From a virus: a DNA stretch of 22,175 nt. The DNA is taken from positions 1-22,175 of IMG/VR virus record IMGVR_UViG_3300042882_001342; one strand, 5' to 3'. Below are positions 21,704 through 22,175 of this stretch, one piece after another. Within the stretch, counting starts at the first letter, position 1; every line of letters begins with the position of its first letter. The notes beneath the pieces were generated by a model, which worked only from the letters and a program-made list of their open reading frames with translations, was not told the DNA's origin and ran no database searches. Made by a program: the position numbers and the translations under genes.

Positions 21704-22175
21704 CTATTGACTTAATTTCTTAGTCAATTCTTGCATCAACTCATCCTGAGACATTTCAGAGTAATCCTTAGCCCCTTCTTTTTTCTGTTCAAACTCAGTC
21801 AATAATCTGACATTGATAGTGTCCATGCCTAATAATCCCTGTAAATTCTTGGTTATAGTGGTCATTTGGCTAACATAAGTCGCTTGTACCCTTAATAACC
21901 CTGTAATATCCTTCATACTCTCGCATTCGGTAATATACCCGTCTATTTCTGCTATCTTCTTATTGCACATCTCATATTGACTTCTATACTGCTCTAATAG
22001 CACAAAAAACTGAGTAGCACCGTCCCCCGCGTTGGGATTTATTGATTTGCTGTGTAAATTTAGATAACGGTATATTCTCCACAACTCACGCTTATCCAGC
22101 CCGATATGCTGGGCGATCGCGGTGTGACTCTTGCCCTCAACGTACAGTTTCCATATTTCACTACAGACTTCTAAG
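21704..22175 (-). CDS. candidate terminase small subunit (5' end outside window)
   Basis: The frame stays open to the window edge, so the gene is partial and begins beyond 22175; the TTG at 22084 is not needed as a start. The visible N-terminal part (I-W-K-L-Y-V-E-G-K-S-H-T-A-I-A-Q-H-I-G-L) is a helix-turn-helix, followed by long helices suited to oligomerisation (Q-Y-R-S-Q-Y-E-M-C-N-K-K-I-A) and a charged C-terminus. DNA-binding head plus coiled coil, upstream of terL on the same strand, is the usual architecture of TerS, which recognises the packaging site. Sequence identity to a known TerS was not established. Confidence 0.6.
   Translation of the reverse strand, partial: LEVCSEIWKLYVEGKSHTAIAQHIGLDKRELWRIYRYLNLHSKSINPNAGDGATQFFVLLEQYRSQYEMCNKKIAEIDGYITECESMKDITGLLRVQATYVSQMTTITKNLQGLLGMDTINVRLLTEFEQKKEGAKDYSEMSQDELMQELTKKLSQ

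Overview
The window looks like part of a temperate, tailed cyanobacterial phage or phage-plasmid. The host is inferred from many copies of the cyanobacterial HIP1 octamer GCGATCGC (for example 961, 986, 6131, 10116, 17767, 20556, 22109) and from AT-rich sequence. Phage identity rests on a large terminase, a candidate small terminase, a KilA-N protein, tail hub, fibre and DUF2460 proteins, a PhoH ATPase and a tyrosine integrase next to an attachment site. No clear host chromosomal gene is visible, and capsid, portal and tape-measure genes are not in the window.

Layout. 1-2543 (+): small accessory genes, including a CoiA-like zinc-finger protein and one gene that seems to be cut by a rearrangement. 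2576-7220 (+): tail tip/hub protein with TIG domain, then three tail or fibre proteins, one made of 57-bp repeats. 7223-8794 (-): DUF2460 tail protein, convergent with the tail operon. 8823-9589 (+): near-consensus promoter and a frameshifted gene. 9541-13523 (-): a 148-aa protein and a 1159-aa primase-helicase replication protein. 13524-13964: a 441-bp regulatory region with two divergent promoters, a terminator and several inverted repeats. 13965-16990 (+): acidic protein, putative ssDNA-binding-like protein, divergent sigma-70-like protein, small helix-turn-helix protein and an unknown. 16974-22175 (-): integrase, attP, phoH, terL, KilA-N gene and a partial terS candidate.

How it may work. 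The replication protein would replicate the element. Its leader carries a promoter, a terminator and a 9-nt sequence complementary to its own Shine-Dalgarno region, which suggests RNA control of replication. The integrase acts at a lambda-like attP: a tRNA-Arg(UCU) 3' half as core, five 10-bp arm sites (two pairs spaced exactly 11 bp) and three TGTCC sites spaced exactly 10 bp. The small helix-turn-helix protein at 16365 could be the excisionase and the sigma-like protein could redirect host RNA polymerase. Because phage genes lie on both sides of the attachment site, the sequence probably represents the circular (excised, plasmid or virion) form rather than one end of an integrated prophage.
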